Below are positions 12,501-27,500 of a DNA stretch of 64,000 nucleotides, piece by piece; the first letter of the stretch is position 1; each line of letters opens with the position of its first letter. The stretch covers positions 1,675,623 to 1,739,622 of the forward strand of contig CM060172.1 in NCBI GenBank assembly GCA_030549775.1, in the 5' to 3' direction. The position numbers and the translations under genes are program-made. The stretch comes from Tamarix chinensis. Lineage: Eukaryota > Streptophyta > Magnoliopsida > Caryophyllales > Tamaricaceae. The notes beneath the pieces were generated by a model. The model saw only the letters and a program-made list of their open reading frames with translations. It was not told the DNA's origin and ran no database searches.

Positions 12501-15500
12501 GAATGTAATATTATAAACATTACAAAATGCAGTCAAAGAGTTGACCCTACAGAAGATACAAAATTTTCTGTAAAACGCTTGAAGACAGAGCTGGCTGTTC
12601 CTGCCATTCTAGTGTCTGGAAGCTCGTTTGTTCCACCACGTGCCAAAAATGATTCTATTCTTTTTGATGTTCAGCGGCAAGAATTCCGGAATTCTGATAA
12701 CTCTATCCAGATTAAGACTGAATTACTTGAGCTGAAGGTGGATCTTTCTGGCAGTTCTGTTGTTAATTCATTGGAAATTAAGAAAGATAGTATAAATGCA
12801 GCTGGCGTTGAAAAATCTGATGGTGGGTCCCCGGTAATCAATGTACCTCCCTTTGCTAAGGAAGATGTCAAAGCTGAAACCGATGCTGTTCGAATTAAGT
12901 CAGAGGATGCAGCCCAGCCTTCTGATATTGGAGCTGGCAGCAAATCTGGGAAGCCAAAGATAAAGGGGGTATCCTTGACCGAGCTGTTCACACCTGAGCA
13001 AGTCAGGGAGCACATTAGAGGACTTAGAAAGTGGGTTGGTCAGGTCAGTCACTGTACCTGCCTGTGTTGGTAACTCATTTGTTTGGTATTTATTATATAT
13101 TTGGGATGTCATTTGAGTAGCACTCAACTAATAATTTAGTATGCAATATAGGGGTCTTAATTTGTGTTTTGAGTTCTCTTACCCCCCCCCCCCCAAAAAA
13201 AACAACAAAAAAAGGAAGATAAACAGATGGAAATGTTTGCTTTTGTTGCTATGAGAAGCACTGTTTTTATGTTTATTTTTATTTTTCAAGCCTTAAAAGT
13301 GAAGTCATTGTGTGTGTGTGTGTGCTAATTTCAAAACCTTAATGATAGAGGGTACCTTTTAAAACACTATGCATAGATGACTATATTGGGAAAACAGTCC
13401 TTCCTTGAATGACAACATATTAACTTGCGTGATTCTTCACAGTGGAAAAGCAAGACAAAAGAAAGTGTATTTGTTTGTTTATTTTTTGGTATCCATTTTC
13501 TCCATAATTTTTTCAGTGGTGTGCTCACTTGAATAGTTGAAAATTGACAGGTATACCTCAACCTAGCAAATTTGACCCAGTTCCGATCACGCGAATCAAA
13601 TAAGTGGAACATATAATTCTTTTGGATTTGAAAGTTAAAAACCAAGCTTGGCTTGAAATTGAAACAAGCTAATCCAGCTTAAAACCATCCTAAAATTATT
13701 CAAACTCAATAAGGATCCATATCTAAACTGACTTGAAGTGAAATGACCTATAACTGAAAGTTGCCCGAATAGAAAACTACCATACCCAAACATAAATCCA
13801 AACCTAGTCTGAGCTAAAGTCAAAACTGATTTAATCATACTTGCGATCCACGAAGACAACATCTCACTTTATCCAGTTTTTTTTGTTAATAAAATATTTT
13901 GAAAAAAAAAGAATATGGTACTCGACCTATATAGCAAAAAATAAGACTAAATTAGTAAGAGTTCTACTTTGACAATACTTTTCTAACTTCCTTCCGTAGG
14001 GTGAACTCACCAGAATATAAGGAAATCCTCAATCATTAAATAAAAATTAAAATAACTCATGTTTTATAAAACACATAAATGATGTTCGTTATTTAGGATA
14101 TTAACATATAAACGTACTACTCCCACCGTTTCTGAAAGGAAGTTGGGAAAATTTTATATCAAAAAAAGAAAATTCTTTTAGAAAAGATAAATTCTACTTT
14201 CTATTTTTGCCTTTATAGATACTTTCTTATTCTATGCATTAAATGTTATATTATTTTTTAATGAAAGATATGATTGTGATATTAGGGTATTATTGCCTAA
14301 ATTAATGTATAAACTGCTAAAAGTACTTCCTTTTACAAATGGAGTGTGTAGTATATTAATATCTTATAAAATCCATGCCTATACCTTAAATGGTTTCACA
14401 TCTCCGAAAGTAAATACGTCTCTTGTTATAAATGATTTGATCCAGTTGTAGTAATTTATCCAAAATTAAACAAAGAAAAATAGTGTCAGAGATAATAATT
14501 ATAAATTCAACTTGTTTGTTGCAATAAATTAACAATTAATATTGATATTTATTCTAAACAAAGTCCACCTTCACCATACCCTATCTAAACCCAAACCGAA
14601 AAACTGGCTGATGAAGTATTAATCCAATTGTATATCTGTCTGATACAACATTTCCATACCCAATTTGAACCCTAACCGAAACGTAACCGAATTAGTACAA
14701 CCCAAAATAGGCATAAATCAAAACAGATTTGGCCCTGCCCGAACTCGAACCAATTGCATAGTAAACTTGATTTTAACTTGAATCAAAGTTGACCCAAATG
14801 ACCCATTTGCCACATATATCAAGTTGGCTGCTTCCTACCTCAGCTTAATTATTGGAAATTGGTGTCATCAAGAGAATCATGTAACTTTATTCTATTTTGT
14901 GGATTGACTCCATGCATGAGTATTTTGATTTCATGAGTTATGATCCTAAGGTGCAAACATTTTCCATTTGTATCTTGTTCTGTTGGAGGCGGCTTGGAAT
15001 GGGAAGAAGTGATTGATTGCTGTGGGATGTGTTAATCCTGCCTTTCAAATGTTGGTGCTGTGATCCACACATTCCCTGAGGCTTTAACTGATACATTTTA
15101 TCCTCTTTAGAACTTACCTGGATCCTGATCCAATTCTCTTTGAGGAAATGACATATGGGTCCGATTATTGAATTACAATTGATTTAGAAAGCTGCTTGTA
15201 GAACCCATTTAATGCTTATTTTATCTTTGTTTATTTATTCAGTTGTTTTTGCCAATCCACCGTGTGATGCCCTTTCTTTATGACAGAGCAAAGCAAAGGC
15301 AGAAAAGAATCAAGCAATGGAGCACTCTATGAGTGAGAACTGCTGTCAGTTATGTGCTGTTGAGAAGCTTACTTTTGAGCCACCACCTATTTATTGCTCT
15401 CCTTGTGGGGCTCGCATTAAGCGTAATGCCATGTATTATACTGTTGGAGCTGGTGACACGCGACACTATTTCTGTATCCCATGCTACAATGAAGCTCGCA

Positions 15501-18500
15501 GGGATACAATTATGGTTGATGGAACTCCTATTCTGAAGTCACGGTTGGAAAAGAAGAAAAATGATGAGGAGACTGAAGAATGGGTAGTCTTTTTCTTTCG
15601 CTTGTGTCTTTGTTGTTGCTGCATGATGGGGAGAAACAAAGATTTTCTTATTTTTTTTATATTCTACTCTTTGTTTCCAGTGGGTTCAATGTGACAAATG
15701 TGAAGCCTGGCAACATCAAATTTGTGCCTTGTTTAATGGGCGGAGAAATGATGGCGGTCAAGCTGAATATACTTGCCCAAATTGCTATATTGAGGAGGTA
15801 GAAAAAGGGGAGCGCAAACCATTACCTCAAAGCGCTGTTCTTGGGGCTAAAGATTTGCCAAGAACAATACTTAGCGACCACATTGAGCAGCGATTACTTT
15901 GGAGATTAAAACATGAAAGGCAAGATAGAGCAAAGCTCCAAGGGAAAAGCTATGAGGAGGTGTGTCAATCAATGAAGTAGTGTTTATGTGATTGTCAATG
16001 TAGGATGGAAGATATTTTTAATCTCCTGGTTGCTTAAATCCATTTTTGCTCACCTAGAACAGGAAAAAGATGGATCGTTAAAGACATTCATTTTTTTTTT
16101 CCGACATTAACTTGATTTTGCTACTACCATATGTAGATGTTTTTCGTAAGTTATTTAATATTTCTTGTTCTGGGGCTTTGACTAGGACCGGTCCACTTCA
16201 TATTGTAGATTCATCAATGAATCTTTGAAACTTTTGATCTACATGACATTTTAGTTCTAGTGTGATACTCTCTACATGGAAGGTCTTTTTCGGTGTAATT
16301 TTTTGGATAAAAAATAAAGTTTTAGAAAAGGTAAAACATAATTTTCACTTTTATCCTAACATTTTCTCATTTATTATCTATGTATTAATTATTTTGTTGT
16401 TTTCCAAGGGTGTAATTGGAATATTAATGATAATTTTATTATAGCTTAGAAAGGTGTAATTTGTTGTAAATTTTTTTTTGAGAGATATGGCGGGATTATG
16501 ATTTTGAAATTATCAACAACTGATTTGGCATAGCCCATGGCTTGCTGTATAAAATGGGCCCTCACCATGTTGGCCTAGCATTTCTTGACATTCTGATTAG
16601 ATTAGTTGTACTTGCTTAAACTTATTATAAGTAACAAACATCATGATATCACCAGGTTCCTGGAGCTGAAGGAATTGTTGTTAGGGTTGTCTCATCAGTT
16701 GACAAAAAGTTAGAGGTCAAACCACGGTTTCTTGAGATCTTTCGGGATGAGAACTGCCCTACAGAATTCCCTTACAAATCAAAGGTATTCTGTTTGCTTG
16801 ACTGTATCTTATTACTTTAATTTTGCATGCATGTTAGTCATTTAATTTTGGTCATATGTTTTGCCTTATGATGGTATAGAAATTGCATTTCCTTGTGACA
16901 GCAAATTTAATTTTGCATGCATGTTAGTCATTTAATTTTGGTCATATGTTTTGCCTTATGATGGTATAGAAATTGCATTTCCTTGTGACAGCAAATTTAA
17001 ACTCTTAATTATTATTGCATGCAGGTAATTTTGATATTTCAGAAGATTGAAGGTGTAGAAGTATGCTTGTTTGGCATGTATGTTCAAGAATTTGGCTCAG
17101 AATGCTGTACCCCAAATCAACGGCGAGTTTATCTTTCGTACCTTGACTCTGTTAAATACTTTAGGCCAGAAGTGAAAGCTGTGACTGGAGAGGCTCTACG
17201 TACATTCGTTTATCATGAAATTTTGGTTAGTTTTGACATGCTGGGTTTTCATGTAACTTTTGAAGGAACTTGCTACATCATAATCTTTATCTTTTATTTT
17301 CATTTTATTTATTGTGAGACCAAGGGTTTAAAACCCTGAGGTAAAGTGGCCTTTTTACATACCATTGGCCAGGGGCTGGAGACTCATATCCATATTAAAA
17401 AATATCGGCCGAGATGAAATGTATCAACTGAGATATCTTGGATTTTGATGGTCTTACTCAACTAAACAGGACAAAAAAATTCACATATATGGCCAATATT
17501 GACTGATATTTATTGACACACACACATGATCAATCTTTTCTGATATTTGTTGCGGAAATTAATGAAAATTCACGTTGGGACAACCGTGACATATAAAATA
17601 TCCTTCGTGACACCTGATATCGTCACTGTGATCGCAATTGTAACCGCGACTGTGCTGCTCATACCCCCCTTCTTTTGTTTTTTCTGCATTTAAAGAAATA
17701 ATTACCTTCACTTTTTGTTTCGTTGATCCACAACAATTTCTAGTTATCGATCATTTATGCAGATTGGGTATCTTGAATATTGCAAGAAACGAGGTTTTAC
17801 AAGTTGTTATATATGGGCATGCCCACCATTGAAGGGTGAAGATTATATATTGTATTGTCATCCTGGGATCCAAAAAACACCAAAGTCTGATAAACTTAGG
17901 GAGTGGTAAGATTGTAAACAACTTATGCACAAATTTATCCTAATTTTTACAATTGAGTTCTTAGGATAATTTTGTGGGAGTTTATAGCTAAGGGTTGCCT
18001 CTTCTATTTCAGGTATCTGTCAATGTTAAGAAAAGCTGCAAAGGAAAATATTGTGGCTGATCTCACTAATTTATATGACCATTTCTTCGCAACAACTGGT
18101 GAATGCAAAGCAAAGGTAACTGCAGCTAGGCTCCCATACTTTGATGGCGACTATTGGCCTGGCGCTGCAGAGGATATGATTTTCGAACTTAATCAAGAAG
18201 AGGATGGTCGGAAGCAAAACAAGAAGGGAGCAACTAAAAACACCATTACCAAAAGGGCTCTTAAAGCATCTGGGCAGTCTGATCTTTCTAGCAATGCTTT
18301 GAAGGATCTTCCGTTGATGCATAAAGTATGTTTAGTATCAGTGACTTATGTTATTCTTCTTGCTATTGTTGGATCAAGTAATCACGTTGATGCATTATAT
18401 GTGTGGACCCCACTTAGAGGGATAACATACAATTAAATATCGATCCCGACATGCAATATTAGCAGATATTTATTGGATTTTGGGTCAACCGATACGCAAA

Positions 18501-21500
18501 ATTGGCGATACGTGACGGATTTAGAATTTCACATATTTATCAGCGATATATCAGTTATCAACCGGTATTTGCCAATATTCTACCGATATTTACTAGTATT
18601 TGCTAATATTTATTGTGAAAAAAAAATCACGCCGCGACAACTGCGGCATATAAAATATAGTTTGCGGCGCTCCGATACCGCGACTGCAATCGCAATCGCG
18701 ACTGCGACCGCGATTTTATTGCTTGAGGGATAAGGCTTGGATTATTTTGGTCTTTTTTTTTATTAAGAAACAATTATTTCATTCATGAATTCTTATCTTG
18801 CTGCTGTTTTGGCACCTGTTTGATAAGGTAAACTTATCACTCATATCTACGGATGTGATTCATTTGTTTTGGAAAAGTTTCAAACCTATCTTTATCTTCT
18901 ATTATAATTTATAATAAAAGTTTTCTTTAAAACATGAAAAAGGTTAAGGTTCATATTCCAGATTGTCAATTTCATGTTAGTTCAGTTTTGCAGATTAATA
19001 CCCCAACGGTGCCTTTTTTTTCCTCCCTGATTTTATCTCGTGGGTATAGATGACCTTTTTTTGACCGATCTTTTTGGATTGATGTCTTTTCGAATGATGT
19101 GATATGAATTTGTATTTTGATATATGAATATGTCATGGTATAGTCCAACTTTGTTTATGATGGTATCTTTCCTATTTCAGCTTGGTGAAACAATTCTTCC
19201 CATGAAGGAAGATTTTATCATGGTTCATCTGCAACATGCTTGCACTCATTGTTGTGTGTTGATGGTGTCTGGTAACCGCTGGGTTTGCAAGCAGTGCAAA
19301 CATTTTCAGCTTTGTGATAAGTAAGATGAAGTTCTCTTTTGTTAGATTGAGTAAATATTTTTATGGAGCAGGTTCTGCCCCACTCAAAATTCATTTGGTT
19401 TTATCCTAAGGGTGAGGCTTTTAACTTTGTAATGCTTTGGTTTCAACATCATAGGCCTTTTGTAATATTTATTGTTCTCTATGAAGTGAAAAAACCTTTT
19501 TTGGCCCCTCACTCATGTTAAATGTATTTACTGACAGTCTTGCTGTTAGCCTAGGCAAGGTGAAGGGAAATAATGTTTAAAAATGTAATTTGGGGAAATT
19601 ATGTTTTAACCTTGTTTGGAATGAGGTTAAAAATCATATTTATTGACATTATACCCTTTCATCATTTTGTAACTTACGTAAAGTACATCAGCTGATGCTT
19701 GCAACTGTGTTCATGCACAAAGAAATCCATAATTGTGACTAGCGTGCATACTTTCTTTCTTTCTTTCTATCCACCATCAGGGAAGATCCTTCGTAGATCT
19801 GGCAGTGTCTCAGCTGATAAATTTTGGAAACCCCAATTGGACCTTCCCCATGACCCCCACCAAGCCCTAGAGTAGAATAAAATAAAATAATGACCACAAA
19901 AATATTTTCTCCCATTGCAAATTTTAGGTTGCGAAATACCATTTCACAATTATCCAGCAAACTACCACTAATATAGAAGTACTCTGTGTAAGTTGATTTG
20001 TACATGTATTCGTTAGTCGGCCAGTTAACAATGCAGAGTTAGCCGTGAATTGCCAATTCAATTCTAATTCTACTAAACCTCTGGCTATCTAAGCTTTGAG
20101 AATTCAATATCTTAAAAGTTCCTCGTAACCAAAGTTTAAATTTGAGGCCAACTACTACAAACTACAGAATGAATAAAGTGAAAACGAGGCTTCATATCTC
20201 TGACCATGAATAGCAGCCGGTGAGCGGTGGAGGAAGGCAATTTGAAACAGGAGTGGTGGAGACAGAGATGATGCAAGAGTTGGGTGGTCTATTGGAGAAG
20301 ACAATAAGAAAACATCAGTAGAAAGAACAGATGATTATGTTGAATGAGAGGGTAAATATTCATAAAAGATTAAACATACTTTTCCCATCGACCACCGATA
20401 TAGTGGTTAACAAATTTGGTGCGAAACTTGGCAAAGGTAGGTTAAACATTATCTAACTTCAGAGTTATTAGCATGTTTAAATGCAAACAGCCTACTGTTG
20501 TTTTCTTTTTTTGGGGTTTTTTTTTAACTTTTTTTGGGTTGGGGGGGGGGATTGCCGGTGCAGTTTTTGTAATAGAATTGAATTCCTTTTGCAGCTATAC
20601 TTTTCCTATTTTTGGCATGGGCTTGGAATTAAGGGGAAATTTTATGGTAGTGTTTTTATTGCACAGATGTTATGAAGCAGAACAAATGCTTGGTGAGAGG
20701 GAGAGACATCCTAACAACCAGAAGGACGCACATGCCCTTTACCAGGTGAGTTAATCCATCTGGGGGATTTCAATAGGTATAAATACTGCTGTAACAATGT
20801 CTCGTTGCTGTTTGTTGAATGTTGCACCTTTTAATGCAGCAGGATATTGGTGATGTGCCAGATGATACCAAGGATAAAGATGAGATTCTTGAGAGTGAAT
20901 TTTTTGATACTCGTCAGGCATTTCTGAGTCTCTGCCAAGGAAATCATTACCAATATGACACCCTTCGCCGTGCTAAACATTCATCAATGATGGTGCTTTA
21001 CCATCTTCATAACCCAACTGCTCCTGCATTTGTCACCACATGTAATGTATGCCATCTTGACATTGAAACTGGTCAAGGTTGGCGTTGCGAAACATGTCCA
21101 GATTATGATGTATGCAATGCTTGTTACCAGAAAGAGGGAGGCATTGATCATCCTCATAGGTTGACAGTCATCCATCAATGGCTGACCGTGATGCACAAAA
21201 TAAAGAGGCAAGACAATTACGTGTTTTGCAGGTAATATCTAATATCAATCAATCTATGGATGAATTTTCCTATGTATTTCTTTTTGTAAGATTGATGTTT
21301 TTTCGTAGATAGTGGAGGCTGCAGCCGCTGCACTGCAGTTTCTCACTCTTATTTATGCTGCTTTCTCTTTTGTGCATTGTTTTGGGGTTGCTACTTTGTA
21401 GTACCACCGTTGAGTCATTAACTGTGAAAAGCTTGTAATATGAAAGGCTAAAAGCAATACAATTAGATAGCGGTGCTGCTATAGCGTATCGGTCGCTATT

Positions 21501-24500
21501 TAGCAGTTTTTGAATTATCCGTGGTACGAAATTACGGATATACTTTGGTTTTAAATTTTCACATTTTATTATGATAAATTGCTAGTAAATCGTTGATTAA
21601 GCAGAAAATATCAGGTAAATAGAAATCGCTGATAAGTTGGTGATTTATTTAGAATTCTTAAATCTACTAAAAAAAGTATTCATGATAGTTTATTCTTATT
21701 CATTTATTATATATATGTTGGATCAAGTTATTATTGAATTATAATAAAGTATTGCTATTTCTTACTTTCATATGTAACACTAAATAACACATAGTTTTTC
21801 ATTCTAAGGCAAATTTAGGGTCATTAGGGTAATTTAACATATAAAAACTAACTTAAATATTTTTAATATAATATAAAACACTGATTTATTAAATATTCAT
21901 ATTTAAATGATCAATAAATAGTAATTAGAGCATATGGTAAAATTAAAATAAAAATTCACGTTGTGTCGATTACAACACAGCTGCTGTGATTTTATTGTCT
22001 GATTGAAACTGTAAAAGAATATTGGTCCAATTTTCTTCATCTTGTTTCAAGCAATAAAATCGCAATCGTGGTTGCAATTGCAATTGCGGTCGCGGTGTTG
22101 TGGTTTTTAGATATCGCGAATGATATTCTATATGTCTTGGTTATCATGACGTGATTTCTTTATTTTGTTTCACAACAAATATTAGCAAATATCGGTAAAT
22201 ATTGGCATATATCGGTAAATATTGGAATATATCGGTAAATATTGGAAAATGTCAGCCAATAACCAATATATCACTGATAAATATGTGATATTCTAAAACC
22301 TGTTGCCAATTTCGCTTATGGGATAATCCAAAATTCGATAAATATCGGCCGATATTATGTATCGGGACTAATATTTAATTGTATGCCTTGTTTTCATATT
22401 AGATAAGATAAGATAATAGTAATAATGATAATTATTATTATTATAATGTTTACAATAGTAATGATTATAATAATAATAATATTATTATTATTTATAACAA
22501 TATTAATAAAAATAAAATTGTACGATTCTTATTTTTATAAATATTATATTACTGTTCTTCTTGTCATTATAATAATTATAATTATGTTTATAATTATAAT
22601 CAATTATTATATTCCATCTGTTTTGCATTACTAGTCTTTACGTAGTTTGAAATCAAATGGGCTCTTAATTTCTCTCAAAGTATAGTTAATTATACTATAA
22701 AAATATAATTAATATATTTATATTTACAACTATTTTTAAAATATAATTTTTTTTCATAATTTTTATTAATATATAAGAAAATATATTATTGATTGAATTT
22801 TTTCCTTGAAATCTGCAAGGACTTGTATTATAAACTAGGAGTAATAAATATTATTATCATGAATATCATAATAATATATGATAATTATGTTAATAATAAT
22901 AATAATTATTATTATTATTATACATATAATTATAATAGTTAATATGATAATTATTATTTGCATAGATATAATATTAATATCAATATTATTATAAATCATG
23001 ATAATAATAACAGCGTCAATTTTAGTTCTAATTAATTTAGTTATAAATATGAAAATGATCATAATTATTATTTGTAATTATAATAATTGGAATTATTATT
23101 ATAATTACTCTTAATATAATAATAGTAATAATAAATATAATTACATTTATCTTTATAATTACTAGTACAATTATAATCATAGTAGATAATTTTGTTATTA
23201 TTACTATAATTAATATTATTATTATTATTATTTTCATCATCATTAATATTATTATTGTTAATACTATTAGTATTATTGTTATTATCATTATTGAAATTAT
23301 TATTATTATTGTTATAATGATAATAATAATTAATCACTTTAAGTGTGATTTACGTCACAACATTAGATAGGATAAGATAACAATTTATCATAATAATTGG
23401 AATTATTATTATAATTACTCTTCATAATAATAACAATAATAATAGTAATAATAAATATAGTTATATTTATCAATATAATTACTAGTACAATTATAATCAT
23501 AGTAGATATTTTTGTTATTATTACTGTAATTAATATTATTATTATTTTCATCATCATTAATATTATTATGGTTAATACTATTAGTATTATTGTTATTATC
23601 ATTATTGAAATTATTATTATTATCGTTATAATGATAATAATAATTAACCTTTTTAAGTTTGATTTACATCACAACATTTAGATAAGATAAGATAAAAATT
23701 TAGACGGTGAAAACAATAGTTTGAGATTTTTTAAAACTGATATCAAAGTGTTACATTGATTTATCTCTCTACTTTGTGTGAATTATACTTTGAGGTCTTT
23801 GATTCAAAAGTTATAAAAAGAGTGATTTGTACGTAACCTGATCCAGATAAGATATAATTGGCAATTATTATTTGGTATTCTAACAGTAGAATCAAGTAGG
23901 ATGAGCCTTATGTTGGATGGAGCAGGAGCTCCTAGTAATGTACATAATATGCTGTGGCCACTCCTAGTGGTTGAGCTAATATTATGTGAGCCAGAGGGGA
24001 TGCTTTTGTTTGTAATATGCTGTAAGTGTGCCTTTTGTTTTCTTCTACACTTGTAGGTGGATCTAAGGAGTGCTATGAGAGGTGTTTGCATCATCAATTT
24101 TTCCTCCCACTAGTATCTTCATCCCCCTCTTGATAGTAAAATTATAACAATAATAATAGTCTTCTTTCCCTTGATAATGTGACCAACTTTGGGTGTGAAA
24201 AATTAGTGCTTGGCCCACTTATACCATATTAATCAAAGGATAAAATGTTGTGGTGCACCATCCATCACTCATCATTCCACAACAACAATTATGACTAGTA
24301 TGAATTCCATCTAGAGTATGGTCCTAGTTTATGCAGTGCAGCTTCATTTCTACTGATTTGAGGGATAGTGGTAGATTATTTTGGAAGGGCCCATAAAAAA
24401 GGCTTTGAGGTAAAGATGCTGTGGAGGGATAGATGGAAAATGGTTAATGTTTGTGAAAGTAGATATATTGTGTGTGGCAGGACCATTTTACCTACCTTTT

Positions 24501-27500
24501 AGCTCTTTTGACCCTAAACAGGTACTTCTGACCAATTTTAGAAGTGGTTGGATGATGAGTTGTTTAGAGCTTAATTTTTTTTAAAAAAACTTTGTTAGAG
24601 TAGCTTATGAAAGAAGCTTCAATTTTTTATCATTTAGATTTTAGCTTTTAAGGTAGTAGTAATGCCAAACATACCCATAGTAGTGGTGGTTGTTGTAATT
24701 CTAGTTGTACTATTCAATGAATACGTAGTTAAATAATAATAATATTAATAAATAGACAGCTGAGTTGATAAATAGTAGTGAAAATCGCGACACAAAATAG
24801 GTAACAATACAAGAACAGTAACGGTATAAAGAACAACAATAACAGTATAAAATCACCACCACAGCCACGACCATCATAACATAACATCAACATAAGACAT
24901 TAATATAAGTCAAGGAATGAGGGGAGATAGTGATTAGAATGGGAACAGGTGTGTACTTTGTCCACAATATTCGGCTGAGATGATGTAAGAAAGTCTCTTA
25001 TAACACTACAACTCGTTATCACAGGTTATGTACTTGTGTCCTTTGTAAGCTTCCATTTTTTGTTTGGTTGCCCCACTCTAATTCATCCTAGGTCTATTTT
25101 TTGTTTCTTACAATCTCTCTAATATATCATTTCTCAACTCCTCACTCTGCATTAGAATATAGTCTCTTAGAGTCTCGCCGATAACATCTTACCTTCTATA
25201 AGAGCCATTCCTACTTCATTCCTTTTTGCTTCATTCGTAAATTATTGTCAGTCCCAAGTCATCGCCACTATATTCATTAAGGATCTCCCAGGATATTGCA
25301 ATGTTAACTGGAATAATTATTATTATTATTATTATTATTTCTGAATTTACCTTTATGCCTCATGGTTAATGATGTTTTGTTAGCTACTGTCTGCATTGTG
25401 CGTCCTGTCCTAAAACCTGCTTAAATTAAAGACTAGTCAAATGAAGTATCTATACATGTATACAAAAATCATGGGACATTTATCCTGCCCGAACCCGAAC
25501 CTTCCCATAATATATATGCTATAATTAATGCTAAAAGATAGTGTTTCATTTGCTAATACAATGTACCCATTGATTTTCTAATTAATGTGCCAACATTAGT
25601 AACTATTGTACTAAAGATACATTAATCCCTATTTAATATACTCGGCCAAGTAATTACATTAGTATTTTATTTAACATTATGCTTCCTTTTATTATAACTT
25701 TGTAAATTTGTAGATATATGATTTTTTTGAACTTATTAAAGGCGAAAAATAATGATTACTATTCTTTGAAATTTATTCTTTTTAACAATGAACTTTACAA
25801 TAAATTATACAATTATAAAATTAACTGTAAGTTATCTCTATGTATTATTGAAATCTGTTTGTAACTGCGTAAGAAAATATGATCAAGCTTGTAGCTGAAT
25901 AAACGTTATTTAGATTAATAGTTGTATATATTTTTAATGTCGGCCCATTTTGGGCGTTTTTTTTAGCTCTGCCATACTCATTTCCTATGATGTTCAACTT
26001 TATGTATACTATTTTACTAGCTTCAATGTAATAAAATAATATTTCAGTTTGCATCAAGGCGAATAAACCTGTTATTATCTTCACTTGACTATGGTGTCAA
26101 AATGAGAGCAGTATTTTTAATTTAATCTTGAAATTAAGCGAGTATATTTTAGGAGATTACTATTTCATTTTATTTGCAATAGTGATTTCTTGGTTTCAAT
26201 TATTTAATTTTTTTTTTCATATTATATTGATGTGTTTCTTATGAATTTGAGTGTACCAATTTAAAACAGTAAATTAGTAGAATTGTATTATACTTCTTGT
26301 TATTATATTTTTATTTAGATAAAAATATCTTTACATTACACTAGTTTCTGGTTTAGTTTACTTAAAAATTGGAAGATTAGGAGTGTAGCTGTGACTTGGA
26401 TGAGAAAGCATAATGGATAATTTAGTTCTGAATTGTGAAGAACAGGAAAAATATTTTAGTATTGTCCTGTCCTTGTTGAATTGTGCATCTGATTGCTTGT
26501 TCTTGTATTGCAACACATGCTTGTGTTTCCATTGTTATAGTATCACTTTTCAGTGTTAAAGTTACCTTGAATTGATGAATTGTGGCATTTGCTTTGTACA
26601 TTGATGAATTATGTAATCAATGTTTGAAAGGGTATGGTGTTGGGGATGATGGGCTTTTTTCATCTTGGGCACGGTGAGTTTGATGAGGCTTGGCTAAGTT
26701 GCAGAGTCGCATTAAGGTGTTGAAGCGCACGAGGTCTCTAAAAAGGCAATAAAATTGCGGTTGTGATTGTGCTTGCGGTCATGGTGTTATGATATTAAGG
26801 TGCCGCGAACAATATTTTATATGTTGCGGCTATCGTGACGTGACTTTTTTATTTTCTTTTACACAACAAATATTAGCAAATATTGATAAATATTGGTAAA
26901 TATCGATCAATGAGCAATTTATTGTCGATAAATGCATGAAATTCTAAAATCATTGCATATTGGTTGGCCCAAAAGAGGGATAAATATCGACTGATATTAC
27001 ATATTGGGACTGATATTTAATTATATGTCTCTAAGACACGCACCTTACTATGATTTTCTGTTTTTAGTCAAAAAAAATTCTGCAATCAATAGGATAATCT
27101 TTTATTGGGAAGGAAAGAGAGTTGGGAAAAAAGGCCAATAGATATAATTTTGAATGGAAAAGGAAAGAAAGATGATTACAAGTTGAATAGGAAACTTTGA
27201 TTAGCTGTCCTTATGGTTTATTTTCATTCAAACAATTATGTAATCACAAAGATATATGTCTAGAAAAGAAGAGGAAGAAGATGTTAAAGATGAAGGCTAT
27301 GGGTTAGAAGCAGATGCATTGGAGGATGAAGATGCACTTCTAGGGGATGGTGATTTCTTTATTACCTTGCTAGTCTTAGAAACTAATGAGTTGCTATTTC
27401 TTTAAAGTATATTTCTTTTATATTTATTATGGTATTCTTTTTTGAAACTTATGTCATACAACTTTTTAAAGCAATTTTGACGCCTCAGTTGCCCTAGTCA

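Noticed and set aside
22425..23602. Ile/Asn-rich open frames
   Set aside because: Direct translation of ATT/AAT repeats.
27306..27404. Acidic stretch ([22 protein letters not shown]) like a transposase C-terminus
   Set aside because: Too short and isolated within repeat B1; it may hint at a hAT origin but is not enough to call.
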